This document shows positions 25,033 through 31,531 of a DNA stretch of 64,000 nt, piece by piece; position 1 is the first letter of the stretch, and each line of letters opens with the position of its first letter. The notes beneath the pieces are model-generated. The model was not told the origin of the DNA. It did not search any database and saw only the letters and a list, made by a program, of their open reading frames with translations. The DNA is from Clostridia bacterium (GTDB lineage Bacteria > Bacillota > Clostridia > TANB77 > CAG-508). The stretch spans positions 56,748 through 120,747 of the forward strand of contig JAAVYF010000013.1 in NCBI GenBank assembly GCA_022790975.1, given 5' to 3'. The translations under genes and the position numbers were made by a program.

Positions 25033-25060
25033 AAAGCACTAGAGATTAGTGCTTATTTTT
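25033..25060 (+). terminator. Hairpin before the holin gene
   Basis: AGCACTAGAGATTAGTGCT folds into a short stem followed by TATTTTTATG. It stands 17 nt before the holin start, so it may limit read-through into the lysis genes. Confidence 0.65.
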
Positions 25061-25076
25061 ATGAAGGAGGAAAGAT

Positions 25077-25505
25077 ATGAATATAGAAAATTTAATTATT
25101 AATATAACAGGAAATATAGTTATAAAAGCATTATTGCTTTTTTTAATATTAGATACATTTTTAGGTTCAATAAGAGCATTGAAAGAGCATAAATGGAATA
25201 GTACTGTTGGTATAGATGGGATATTAAGAAAAATTGCAATGATAGGTTGCATTTTTTTTCTGTCTATTTTTGATAAAATTCTAAATTTAAATTTACTTTT
25301 TATGGTTCCAGAAAAAGTAATGGAATTTATAAAATTAGAAAGAGTGGCTACTTGTGAAATTTTTGGATTAATGTTTATGCTTTATGAGATAACAAGTGTA
25401 TTAAAAAATATGGTTCTTTGCGATTTGCCAGTTTCTAAAAAGATGCAAGAAAAAGTTGAACATTTATTAGAAGAAATGACAACAGAATTGGATAATAAAA
25501 AATAA
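25077..25505 (+). CDS. Phage holin (holin 4 family)
   Basis: The 142-residue membrane protein starts behind GAAGGAGGAAAG. It has four likely membrane segments (about residues 13-33, 54-75, 80-95 and 103-120) and a charged C-terminal tail (KKMQEKVEHLLEEMTTEL). The core LDTFLGSIRALKEHKWNSTV matches the holin_4 pattern of Clostridia phages. It opens the membrane for the endolysin encoded at 26114. Confidence 0.8.
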   Translation: MNIENLIINITGNIVIKALLLFLILDTFLGSIRALKEHKWNSTVGIDGILRKIAMIGCIFFLSIFDKILNLNLLFMVPEKVMEFIKLERVATCEIFGLMFMLYEITSVLKNMVLCDLPVSKKMQEKVEHLLEEMTTELDNKK

Positions 25506-25514
25506 AATAAAAAT

Positions 25515-25553
25515 CAAGAGCTAATAATCAAATAGGTTACTAGCTTTTTAAGT
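25515..25553 (+). terminator. Weak hairpin after the holin
   Basis: AGCTAATAA pairs imperfectly with TTACTAGCT, followed by TTTTTAAG. Confidence 0.45.
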
Positions 25554-25569
25554 ATGGAGGAAAATAAAA

Positions 25570-25845
25570 ATGGGAAATGATAAATTTGAAAAAATATGTA
25601 AAGAAATAGTAAGAGATTATACTAATGAACATTTAGATAAAAGTGATAATAAACAAATAAATTTAGAAGAAGTATTTGTAGTTTGGAGTTGTAAAACACT
25701 TCAAAATAATAAAGCCTTATTAAGTACAACTTTATTTGATGGAATGTATTATGAATTGACTTATAACGGAGATAAAAATGAATTATACTTCGATGCATAT
25801 AAGAAATGGGAAAATAAATGTATAAAAATTGAAAGTGAGGATTAA
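25570..25845 (+). CDS. Phage hypothetical protein, 91 aa
   Basis: The start follows TATGGAGGAAAATAAAA. The product is acidic, with a helical first half (FEKICKEIVRDYTNEHLDK) and a strand-rich second half (VFVVWSCKTLQNNKALLST) typical of small lysis-region proteins in Clostridia phages. It precedes the DUF2829 gene by 3 nt. No function known. Confidence 0.6.
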   Translation: MGNDKFEKICKEIVRDYTNEHLDKSDNKQINLEEVFVVWSCKTLQNNKALLSTTLFDGMYYELTYNGDKNELYFDAYKKWENKCIKIESED

Positions 25846-25848
25846 ATT

Positions 25849-26112
25849 ATGGATTTCGGAAAAGTGATAGAATTATTAAAAAAAGGAAAAAAACTACAAA
25901 GAAAAGGTTGGAATGGAAAAAATCAATATATAGAATTAGCAACAAATATCAGTTATAAAAACAACAAATGCGAAATAATAAATGTAGAGCATGAGAACAT
26001 AGGAAATAGAGCAATAGCTTTTGTAGGAACATCAGGAGTTCAATTAGGATGGTTAGCAAGTCAAGCTGATATGTTAGCTGAAGATTGGAAAATAGTAGAA
26101 AGGGAGAATTAA
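25849..26112 (+). CDS. Tad2-like (DUF2829) anti-Thoeris candidate
   Basis: The 87-residue protein has the DUF2829 pattern: MDFGKVIELLKKGKKLQRKG with WNGKNQYIEL (residues about 21-30) and the end VQLGWLASQADMLAEDWKIVE. DUF2829 is the domain of Tad2, a phage protein that binds the gcADPR signal of Thoeris immunity and so blocks it. The gene lies between the holin and endolysin, expressed late with them, or perhaps in the lysogen. Family match is strong; the anti-Thoeris activity of this copy is inferred. Confidence 0.75.
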   Translation: MDFGKVIELLKKGKKLQRKGWNGKNQYIELATNISYKNNKCEIINVEHENIGNRAIAFVGTSGVQLGWLASQADMLAEDWKIVEREN

Positions 26113-26113
26113 T

Positions 26114-27043
26114 ATGAACTATGAGGAATTTATAAAAAAATATAATGGAAAAGCAACAGATTATGATGGAGGATATGGAGTTCAATGTGTAGATTTAATT
26201 AAATTATATTTAGATAAAGTGTTTAATATAAAAATAGGAGCTATAGGAAATGCTGAAGCTTATTACAGAAGATATAATGAAATACCTGATTTAAGAAATA
26301 ATTTTACAAGAATAGCTTATTCAAAAGGTTTTAATTTTCAAAAAGGAGATATTGTAGTTTGGGGAACTGGTCTATCTCAATATGGTCATATAGCAATAGC
26401 AACAGGAGAGGGTAATTCATTTTATTTTTATAGTTATGACCAGAACTGGAATGGAAAAGAAATGCGAAAAACAAATCATTCTTATACATATTTAAGTGGT
26501 ATTTTAAGGCCAAAAGACCAATCTAAAATTAATCAAAATGAAATATTAGACATTTTCGACACAGATTTATATAACTCATCTTATTTAGATTTACAAGAGG
26601 CGTTTAGAGGAAGTGAGCAACAATTAAGAAGTCATTTTTTAACATGTGGACTAAAAGAAGGTAGAAGAGGAAGTTATGTTTTTGATGGTCCATATTATTT
26701 AAATAAATATTCAGATTTAAAAAAAGTATTTGGAAATGATTATACTAGAGCTTATGAACATTTTATTAAAAATGGAATTTATGAAGGTAGACAAGCTAGT
26801 GCAGAGCTTGATGTGGTATTTTATAAAAATGCTAATAGTGATTTAAAAAACATGAGCAATATAGAAGCTCTAAAACATTTCTTGAACCATGGTATAAATG
26901 AAGGACGAGCTTCAAGTAGTGGTTTTTATATATTAGCATATAAAAATAAATATGAAGACTTAAGAAAGAAATTTGGAAACAATAATAAAGAATATATGAA
27001 ACACTACATTCAATTTGGAATAAAAGAAGGAAGAAGATGTTGA
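26114..27043 (+). CDS. Endolysin: CHAP domain plus four wall-binding-like repeats
   Basis: The 309-residue protein starts with a CHAP/NlpC-type peptidase: C25 in YGVQCVDLIKLY, H92 in QYGHIAIATG, and a following Asn/Asp-rich strand. Residues about 148-309 hold four repeats of about 40 residues with the pattern Y-x3-Y-x-DL-x5-FG...H(F/Y)-x3-G-x-x-EGR (for example YLNKYSDLKKVFGNDYTRAY, and HFIKNGIYEGR). Such repeats occur in surface proteins of gut Clostridia and probably bind the wall. It cuts peptidoglycan at lysis. It overlaps no gene and starts 1 nt after the DUF2829 stop. Confidence 0.85.
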   Translation: MNYEEFIKKYNGKATDYDGGYGVQCVDLIKLYLDKVFNIKIGAIGNAEAYYRRYNEIPDLRNNFTRIAYSKGFNFQKGDIVVWGTGLSQYGHIAIATGEGNSFYFYSYDQNWNGKEMRKTNHSYTYLSGILRPKDQSKINQNEILDIFDTDLYNSSYLDLQEAFRGSEQQLRSHFLTCGLKEGRRGSYVFDGPYYLNKYSDLKKVFGNDYTRAYEHFIKNGIYEGRQASAELDVVFYKNANSDLKNMSNIEALKHFLNHGINEGRASSSGFYILAYKNKYEDLRKKFGNNNKEYMKHYIQFGIKEGRRC

Positions 27044-27062
27044 AAATATATGCAATAAAATA

Positions 27063-27091
27063 TTGAAAAATATCAAAAAACAAGATATACT
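27063..27091 (+). promoter_or_regulatory. Promoter of the PBECR-like gene
   Basis: TTGAAA (27063-27068), 17 bp, TATACT (27086-27091). Close to sigma-A consensus and 19 nt before ATG 27111, so this gene is likely expressed in the lysogen, apart from the lysis genes. Confidence 0.75.
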
Positions 27092-27110
27092 CTTAATGAA
27101 AGGAAATACA

Positions 27111-27488
27111 ATGGAAGAAAATTATATTGAACTGGGAAAGTTAAATAAAGAACATTTGTATAAATATTTTAGTGTTAATACAGATAAATTAATTATTACA
27201 AAAGAAAGAATAAAGCATATAAATGAAAGACATAAAAAAGATTTCGATATATATGGAAAATATATTTCAAAAATAATTGAAAATCCAGATTATATATTAG
27301 AAGATATTGAAAATGAAAATACAGTTTTATATTTAAAAGAGATTAATTCTTTAAATTTACAAATAGTAATAAAATTACAATTAGATAACAAAGAAAACAA
27401 GTACAATTCTATTATAACTTTTTGGAATATGAGAAGGAGAAGTTATAATCAAATAATACGAAAAAATAAAATAATTTATAAAAACTAG
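27111..27488 (+). CDS. PBECR-like RNase (toxin-family) protein
   Basis: The 125-residue protein fits the phage-Barnase-EndoU-ColicinE5/D-RelE-like (PBECR) nuclease pattern: helix HLYKYFSVNTDKLIITKERI, then HINERH (about residues 40-45), strands VLYLKEINSLNLQIVIKL, and the basic end SIITFWNMRRRSYNQIIRKN. ATG 27111 follows AAAGGAAATACA and its own promoter; an in-frame start at 27063 would overlap that promoter. In phages PBECR proteins are thought to act as RNases or host-takeover factors. No separate immunity gene follows, but a structured RNA starts 40 nt downstream. Confidence 0.7.
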   Translation: MEENYIELGKLNKEHLYKYFSVNTDKLIITKERIKHINERHKKDFDIYGKYISKIIENPDYILEDIENENTVLYLKEINSLNLQIVIKLQLDNKENKYNSIITFWNMRRRSYNQIIRKNKIIYKN

Positions 27489-27514
27489 ACAAAAAAGAAT
27501 AAAAATGTTATAAT
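27486..27514 (+). promoter_or_regulatory. Promoter of structured RNA 1
   Basis: TAGACA (27486-27491), 17 bp, TATAAT (27509-27514). Start of transcription is expected near 27521, about 11 nt before the closing stem of the RNA. Confidence 0.75.
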
Positions 27515-27531
27515 TTAAATACAATATAAAG

Positions 27532-27633
27532 AGGAATTTCGTGGTGGTAAGATATTTTGCCGACCACACGCCGATGGCAAGACAGGGATTTTCCCGAGAG
27601 ATGCAGGATTATGGCATGCCTGCCGAAATTCCT
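27532..27633 (+). ncRNA. Compact GC-rich structured RNA 1 (multi-branched)
   Basis: A perfect 10-bp closing stem (AGGAATTTCG 27532-27541 with CGAAATTCCT 27624-27633) holds at least four hairpins: GTGGT/ACCAC (27541-27567), GCC-GAT-GGC (27570-27578), GGGATTTTCCC (about 27585-27595) and GCAGG/CCTGC (27603-27623). Its GC content is far above the surroundings and it has its own promoter. I do not recognise the class. Confidence 0.75.
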
Positions 27634-27640
27634 AGTTCAA

Positions 27641-27672
27641 TATAAGGAGTGATACTTGGTACACTCCTTATA
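27641..27672. terminator. Inverted repeat after RNA 1
   Basis: TATAAGGAGTG pairs with CACTCCTTATA around a 10-nt loop. No clear T-run follows, so it may be a terminator of weak type or a protein site. Confidence 0.5.
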
Positions 27673-27698
27673 TTATAATTAAAATAGAATAAGAATAT

Positions 27699-27777
27699 AG
27701 AAAGTTTCTGAGGGCGGAACAGGCAGCCGCCACCCATTGTTAGGAGATGTAGGAATGTCAATCTACCTAAACTTTCT
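27699..27777 (+). ncRNA. Compact GC-rich structured RNA 2
   Basis: Closing stem AGAAAGTTT (27699-27707) with AAACTTTCT (27769-27777). Inside, GGCGG (27713-27717) pairs with CCGCC (27727-27731), and TAGG-GATGTAG pairs around 27741-27768. It is followed at once by a strong terminator. It may be made by read-through from RNA 1. Class not recognised. Confidence 0.7.
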
Positions 27778-27782
27778 TGACA

Positions 27783-27816
27783 AAGAGGGAGTGTAACAGC
27801 TCCCTTGTTTTTTTAA
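27783..27816 (+). terminator. Terminator after RNA 2
   Basis: AGGGAG pairs with CTCCCT around TGTAACAG-type loop, followed by TGTTTTTTT. It ends the RNA block. Confidence 0.85.
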
Positions 27817-27822
27817 ATAAAA

Positions 27823-27860
27823 AAATGAGATTTGTAAAGTACAAAATCTCATTAAAAAAG
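27823..27860 (-). terminator. Terminator of the XRE gene
   Basis: ATGAGATTT pairs with AAATCTCAT with A/T runs on both sides; on the minus strand it ends in TTTTTTT, downstream of the XRE gene. Confidence 0.7.
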
Positions 27861-27906
27861 AATACATAAGTTTACTGGGTAAACTTCAAATATTTTATTC
27901 ATAAAT

Positions 27907-28126
27907 TTAACATTTGTCAACTGTTTTTTTCAAAACTAAAATATCTTTTATGTTGCAGTGAAGAACTTCACAAATCTTTGCTAAAGTAGAAAATTTAATT
28001 CCAGTGGTCTTATTATCTACTAAATTACAAATAGATTTGTAATCGGCTTTTATATTTTTAGCAAGCCAATAATTATTTTTTCCGTTTTTTTGTTAAAATT
28101 TCATCAATTCGAATATAAATTTTCAT
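27907..28126 (-). CDS. XRE-family regulator, visible only with a +1 shift at CGG
   Basis: Minus-strand gene of 72 residues with one +1 shift. ATG 28126 follows AGGAGGTGTTAAAAATT. The first 14 codons read MKIYIRIDEILTKK, then CGG (28084-28082). Skipping the C gives GKNNYWLAKNIKADYKSICN and then LVDNKTTGIKFSTLAKICEV, a classic XRE/Cro helix-turn-helix (compare GKSxYWLAKxTGI...TLxKICxAL). In zero frame the protein ends after about 35 codons without an HTH. The gene would be missed by ordinary gene callers. Divergent dyads lie upstream (28144-28250). It may be the lysogeny regulator of the right end or a host-control protein. Confidence 0.8.
28082..28084 (-). other. CGG +1 recoding site 6 (AAA-CGG-A)
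   Basis: In-frame codon 15 of the XRE gene on the minus strand. Only the +1 frame completes the HTH. Gly is the most common residue at this place in the family (xxKGKSxYWLA). Confidence 0.8.
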
Positions 28127-28143
28127 AATTTTTAACACCTCCT

Positions 28144-28250
28144 GAACGTATATATCTTATGCAAAATATACGTTTTTAAAAGGTATTTATTTACAAACCA
28201 GTAGTTCGTAAACTATTGGGGTCTATCCAGTTTGTACTAAAACAGTAGAA
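28144..28250. promoter_or_regulatory. Operator dyads in the divergent XRE region
   Basis: AACGTATAT...ATATACGTT (about 28144-28173) and CCAGTAGTT-CGT-AACTATTGG-type (about 28199-28222) are dyads between the XRE gene and the small gene at 28320. They are likely binding sites of the XRE protein. Confidence 0.5.
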
Positions 28251-28319
28251 ATTTTAAAATTTTGTGATACAATTTCAGTAAACAACAGTCTAATGTTTTT
28301 TAAAAAAGAGGTATTAAAT

Positions 28320-28466
28320 ATGGAAAAAATTGAAGAGTTATTTATTCAAAGAATTAATGAAAGTAAGATTTTTACTAGAAAAGAAATTGATAATATGTTA
28401 ATTGATAATAAATTATTTTTAAAAACTTATATTTTAGGTATATTAGACAATAAGCTATATCATTAA
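28320..28466 (+). CDS. Small phage protein, 48 aa
   Basis: The frame starts at ATG 28320 behind AAAGAGGTATTAA and is divergent from the XRE gene. MEKIEELFIQRINESKIFTR is helical, and the end DNKLYH is neutral. Upstream TTGTGATACAATTTCAG gives a possible -10. Function unknown; excisionase-like size, but no sequence proof. Confidence 0.5.
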   Translation: MEKIEELFIQRINESKIFTRKEIDNMLIDNKLFLKTYILGILDNKLYH

Positions 28467-28614
28467 CACTTTTATATAAAAAGTTTTAATGATATATGTA
28501 TTAAAAAACACATCATTTGCAATTGTAGAATATTCAAAAGAATTTAGAAGAAGTTTTCAAGGATGAATTAATTTAAAATATTGTAATTAATGAAAAAATG
28601 GAGGGTATCATTAA

Positions 28615-29010
28615 CGATTTCATCAGTTAACAGATGGAGCAACAGCTAAAGAATTAGAAGAAGCAGGAATGGCTGATTATTATACAGATCATGGTTGGGG
28701 AGTATATCCTCAAGCAGCAGCTGGTTTTCCATGGACTGCCGCAAGTATTGCTGTAAAGAGTGACCCTGTTGCCGATTTAACAGAAGACTTGGCAGCAGAG
28801 CAAAAAGCTAGGGCAACTTATGAAAAATTAATAGATTTGTGTTGTGATAATAAAGAAGTAGTGGATGTATTAAAATATTTGAGAGAAAGAGAAATAGTTC
28901 ATTTCCAAAGATTTGGAGAAGCACTAAATGGAGTTGAAGAAAAATTAGCCCAAAAGAAATTTTATATGAATAGAATGGATAATGTTTTAAAAAATAAAGA
29001 TAATAATTAA
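28615..29010 (+). pseudogene. cotJC: 3' part of a spore Mn-catalase gene (cotJC-like), cut by the prophage
   Basis: The frame from 28615 to 29010 reads FHQLTDGATAKELEEAG, then YYTDHGWGVYPQAAAGFPWT, DLTEDLAAEQKARATYEKLI and LREREIVHFQRFGEAL, the C-terminal two-thirds of the CotJC/manganese catalase family. The family is about 190 residues; here the first ~73, including the N-terminal metal ligands, are absent, and an in-frame TAA lies at 28612-28614. The break falls just where phage-type sequence ends, so the prophage probably integrated inside the gene; the 5' part should lie left of the window. Internal ATG 28669 could give a fragment, but it would lack metal sites. Confidence 0.8.
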
Positions 29011-29036
29011 AAAATTTTTGTAAAATAAAAAATATT

Positions 29037-29106
29037 AAATACACTTTATTTAATTTACATGATAAAAATATTATTATGTAAAGTTAAATATAAGTGTATT
29101 TTTTAT
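29037..29106 (+). terminator. Long hairpin terminator after the cotJC fragment
   Basis: AATACACTT, TATTTAA and TTTACAT on the left pair with ATGTAAA, TTAAATA and AAGTGTATT on the right, followed by TTTTT. The rest of 29107-29331 holds only a possible promoter (TTTACA...TAAAAT) for the next gene. Confidence 0.75.
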
Positions 29107-29331
29107 AAAATTATTAAGATACAAGCAATTTTGGTTTTTGTTATTTGTTAAGCTTTGATTATATTTAAAATTAATTTGATTTTAGAATTAAACATAGATA
29201 TTAAAATAAATATAGACAATATAATTTTAATTTTTGGTCTTTACAATCAAAAAATAAAGTGTTAAAATTAACAAATGTGCTAAAATTTTTATAAGCAAAA
29301 TTAGATATAAAAAGAAGAGGAGGAAAGAAAG

Positions 29332-31335
29332 TTGGAAAAAGAAGAAAATATACTTGGAACAGAAAAAATAGGAAAATTAATAAGAAAATTTTCTATTCCT
29401 TGTATTATATCAATGTTAGTAAATTCTTTATACAATATTGTAGACCAAATCTTTATTGGTAGAGGGGTTGGAATATTTGGTAATGGAGCTACAAATGTAG
29501 TGTTTCCACTTAGTATGATTGCACTTGCATTTGCATTAATGTTAGGTGATGGAACTTCAAGTTATTTGAGTTTAAAATTAGGAGAAAAAAAGAAAGAAGA
29601 TGCTGCAAAAGGTGTTGCAAATGGAATTGTAGTTTCAATACTAATTTCTATTATTTTTTGTATATTAGTTTTAGTGTTTTTGCAACCACTTTTAAATATA
29701 TTTGGATGTACTGAAGCTTTAAGACCTTATGCTACAAGTTATGGAAGAATTATTGCTTTTGGTTTACCATTTGTTATGATTGGTACAACTTTAAATTCAA
29801 TTATAAGAGCTGATGGAAGTCCTAAATATTCAATGACTTCAATGGTATCTGGTGCTGTTTTAAACACTATTTTAGACCCAATATTTATATTTGTTTTAAA
29901 AAAAGGTGTTGAAGGAGCAGCTGTTGCAACAGTAATTGCACAAATATTAACATTTATTTTAAATATATTATACATAAAGAAATTTAAATCAATAAATTTA
30001 AATAAAGATTGCTTTAAATTGAAATTTGGAATAGTAAAAAAAATAATAATGCTTGGAATTAGTAGTTTTATTACTCAAATGAGTTTTGTTATTGTAAGTG
30101 CTGTTATTAATAATTTACTTGGTAAATATGGGGCTGAAACAAAATATAAATCAGAAATTCCAATTACAGTAGTTGGAATTGTAATGAAAGTTAGCCAAAT
30201 ATTAAATAGTATAATTATAGGCATAACAGTAGGTGCTCAACCAATATTTGGATATAATTATGGAGCAAAAAATTATGCAAGGGTTAAGAAAACATTAAAA
30301 ATTGTACTTTTTTCAAGTGTTATAATAAGTACAATTGCATTTATATTATTCCAAACTATACCAGATAAATTAATAGCTTTATTTGGAAGTGGAGATGAAA
30401 AATACATAGAATTTGCATGTATAACATTTAGAGTTTATTTAATGCTTTGTATTTTTAATGGAATTCAAATTCCAGCATCAATATTTTTTCAAGCTATTGG
30501 AAAAAGTACAAAAAGTGCAATACTTTCATTATCAAGACAAATTGTATTTTTAGTTCCTGCAATGATAATTTTAAGTAAAATTTTTGGACTTATGGGAGTA
30601 TTATCAGCAGGACCAGTTGCAGATGGTTTAGCATTTTTAATTTCTACAACACTTCTTATATTTGAAGTGAAAAATTTAGGAAAAGAAAACAATAAACAAG
30701 ATGCTTTAATAGATGATACTAGTACATATAATATTTTAAATAAACAAATAGTTATTACTATTTCTAGAGAATATGGTTCTGGTGGAAGATATATAGGTAG
30801 ATTAATTGCAGATAAATTAGGTATAAAATTTTATGATAAAGATTTAATAACTAGAGTTTCTGAAAATACAGGTTTATCAGAAGAATATATAGAAAATAAT
30901 GAGCAAAAAAGAAAATTATTAGAAGGATTAAATAATGGTTATTATTCAGGAATGAATAATAGTGATGAACTTTTTGTAAAAGAATCAGAAGTTATAAGAG
31001 AAATTGCAAAGGAAAGTTCTTGTGTAATTATTGGAAGATGTTCAGATTTTATTTTAAAAGATAATAATAATGTAATAAAGGTATTTGTTTATAGTAGTAT
31101 GAAAGACAAAATAAAACGAATTACAGAGTTTTATGGAATAGAAGAAAAGAAGGCAGAAAAAGAAATAGAAAAAATAAATTCGTTAAGAGCTAATCATTAT
31201 AGATATTATACAGAGAAAGAATGGGCAAATCATGCTAATTATGATATATGTATAAATAGTGATTTTTTAGGAGTAGAAAAGGCAGCAGATTTAATTTGTG
31301 ATTTGGTTAAAGAAAAAGAAAAGATTTTGATATAA
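29332..31335 (+). CDS. MATE transporter fused to a cytidylate-kinase-like domain
   Basis: The 667-residue protein starts with TTG behind AGAGGAGGAAAGAAA. Residues 1-455 are a 12-segment MATE drug/Na+ antiporter (IRADGSPKYSMTSMVSGAVL, ITVGAQPIFGYNYGAKNYAR). Residues about 470-667 are a P-loop cytidylate-kinase-like domain (ITISREYGSGGRYIGRLIAD; later IIGRCSDFIL and RYYTEKEWANHANYDICINS). The kinase-like part would face the cytoplasm. Such MATE-kinase fusions occur in some gut Firmicutes; the role of the kinase part is not known to me. The 3' end of the gene is repeated downstream. Confidence 0.8.
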   Translation: MEKEENILGTEKIGKLIRKFSIPCIISMLVNSLYNIVDQIFIGRGVGIFGNGATNVVFPLSMIALAFALMLGDGTSSYLSLKLGEKKKEDAAKGVANGIVVSILISIIFCILVLVFLQPLLNIFGCTEALRPYATSYGRIIAFGLPFVMIGTTLNSIIRADGSPKYSMTSMVSGAVLNTILDPIFIFVLKKGVEGAAVATVIAQILTFILNILYIKKFKSINLNKDCFKLKFGIVKKIIMLGISSFITQMSFVIVSAVINNLLGKYGAETKYKSEIPITVVGIVMKVSQILNSIIIGITVGAQPIFGYNYGAKNYARVKKTLKIVLFSSVIISTIAFILFQTIPDKLIALFGSGDEKYIEFACITFRVYLMLCIFNGIQIPASIFFQAIGKSTKSAILSLSRQIVFLVPAMIILSKIFGLMGVLSAGPVADGLAFLISTTLLIFEVKNLGKENNKQDALIDDTSTYNILNKQIVITISREYGSGGRYIGRLIADKLGIKFYDKDLITRVSENTGLSEEYIENNEQKRKLLEGLNNGYYSGMNNSDELFVKESEVIREIAKESSCVIIGRCSDFILKDNNNVIKVFVYSSMKDKIKRITEFYGIEEKKAEKEIEKINSLRANHYRYYTEKEWANHANYDICINSDFLGVEKAADLICDLVKEKEKILI

Positions 31336-31450
31336 CAAAATTTGGTTAAAGAGAAAGGAGAAGATTTTAATATAATAAAATTTAATTAAAGAGAAAAGAG
31401 AAGATTTTAATATAATAAAATTTAATTAAAGAGAAAAGAAAATTTTAATA
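31301..31450 (+). repeat. Tandem 40-bp repeats made from the end of the MATE-kinase gene
   Basis: Starts at 31301, 31340, 31380 and 31420 share the unit ATTT-GTTAAAGA...AAGATTTTNATATAA. The first copy encodes the last residues (DLVKEKEKILI); the next copies are non-coding and already diverged. It looks like slippage expansion of the gene end. Confidence 0.7.
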
Positions 31451-31487
31451 AAAAAATTAGTATTTGTTTTAATATAAAAATGGGAAG

Positions 31488-31530
31488 CCCTCCCAATCTT
31501 TATTTTTAAAGATTGAGAGGCTTTTGTATA
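31488..31530. terminator. Bidirectional terminator between convergent genes
   Basis: CCCTCCCAATCTTT pairs with AAAGATTGAGAGG (one mismatch), followed by CTTTTGT on + and AAA/T runs on minus. It serves the MATE-kinase gene and the MFS gene. Confidence 0.75.
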
Positions 31531-31531
31531 T

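Noticed and set aside
27532..27777. tRNA or rRNA fragments
   Set aside because: No TTC-loop, CCA end, or known rRNA core motif fits; hairpin sizes are wrong for tRNA.
28669..29010. A functional short Mn-catalase from ATG 28669
   Set aside because: It would lack the N-terminal metal ligands and about 45% of the family length, and the homology continues upstream of this ATG.
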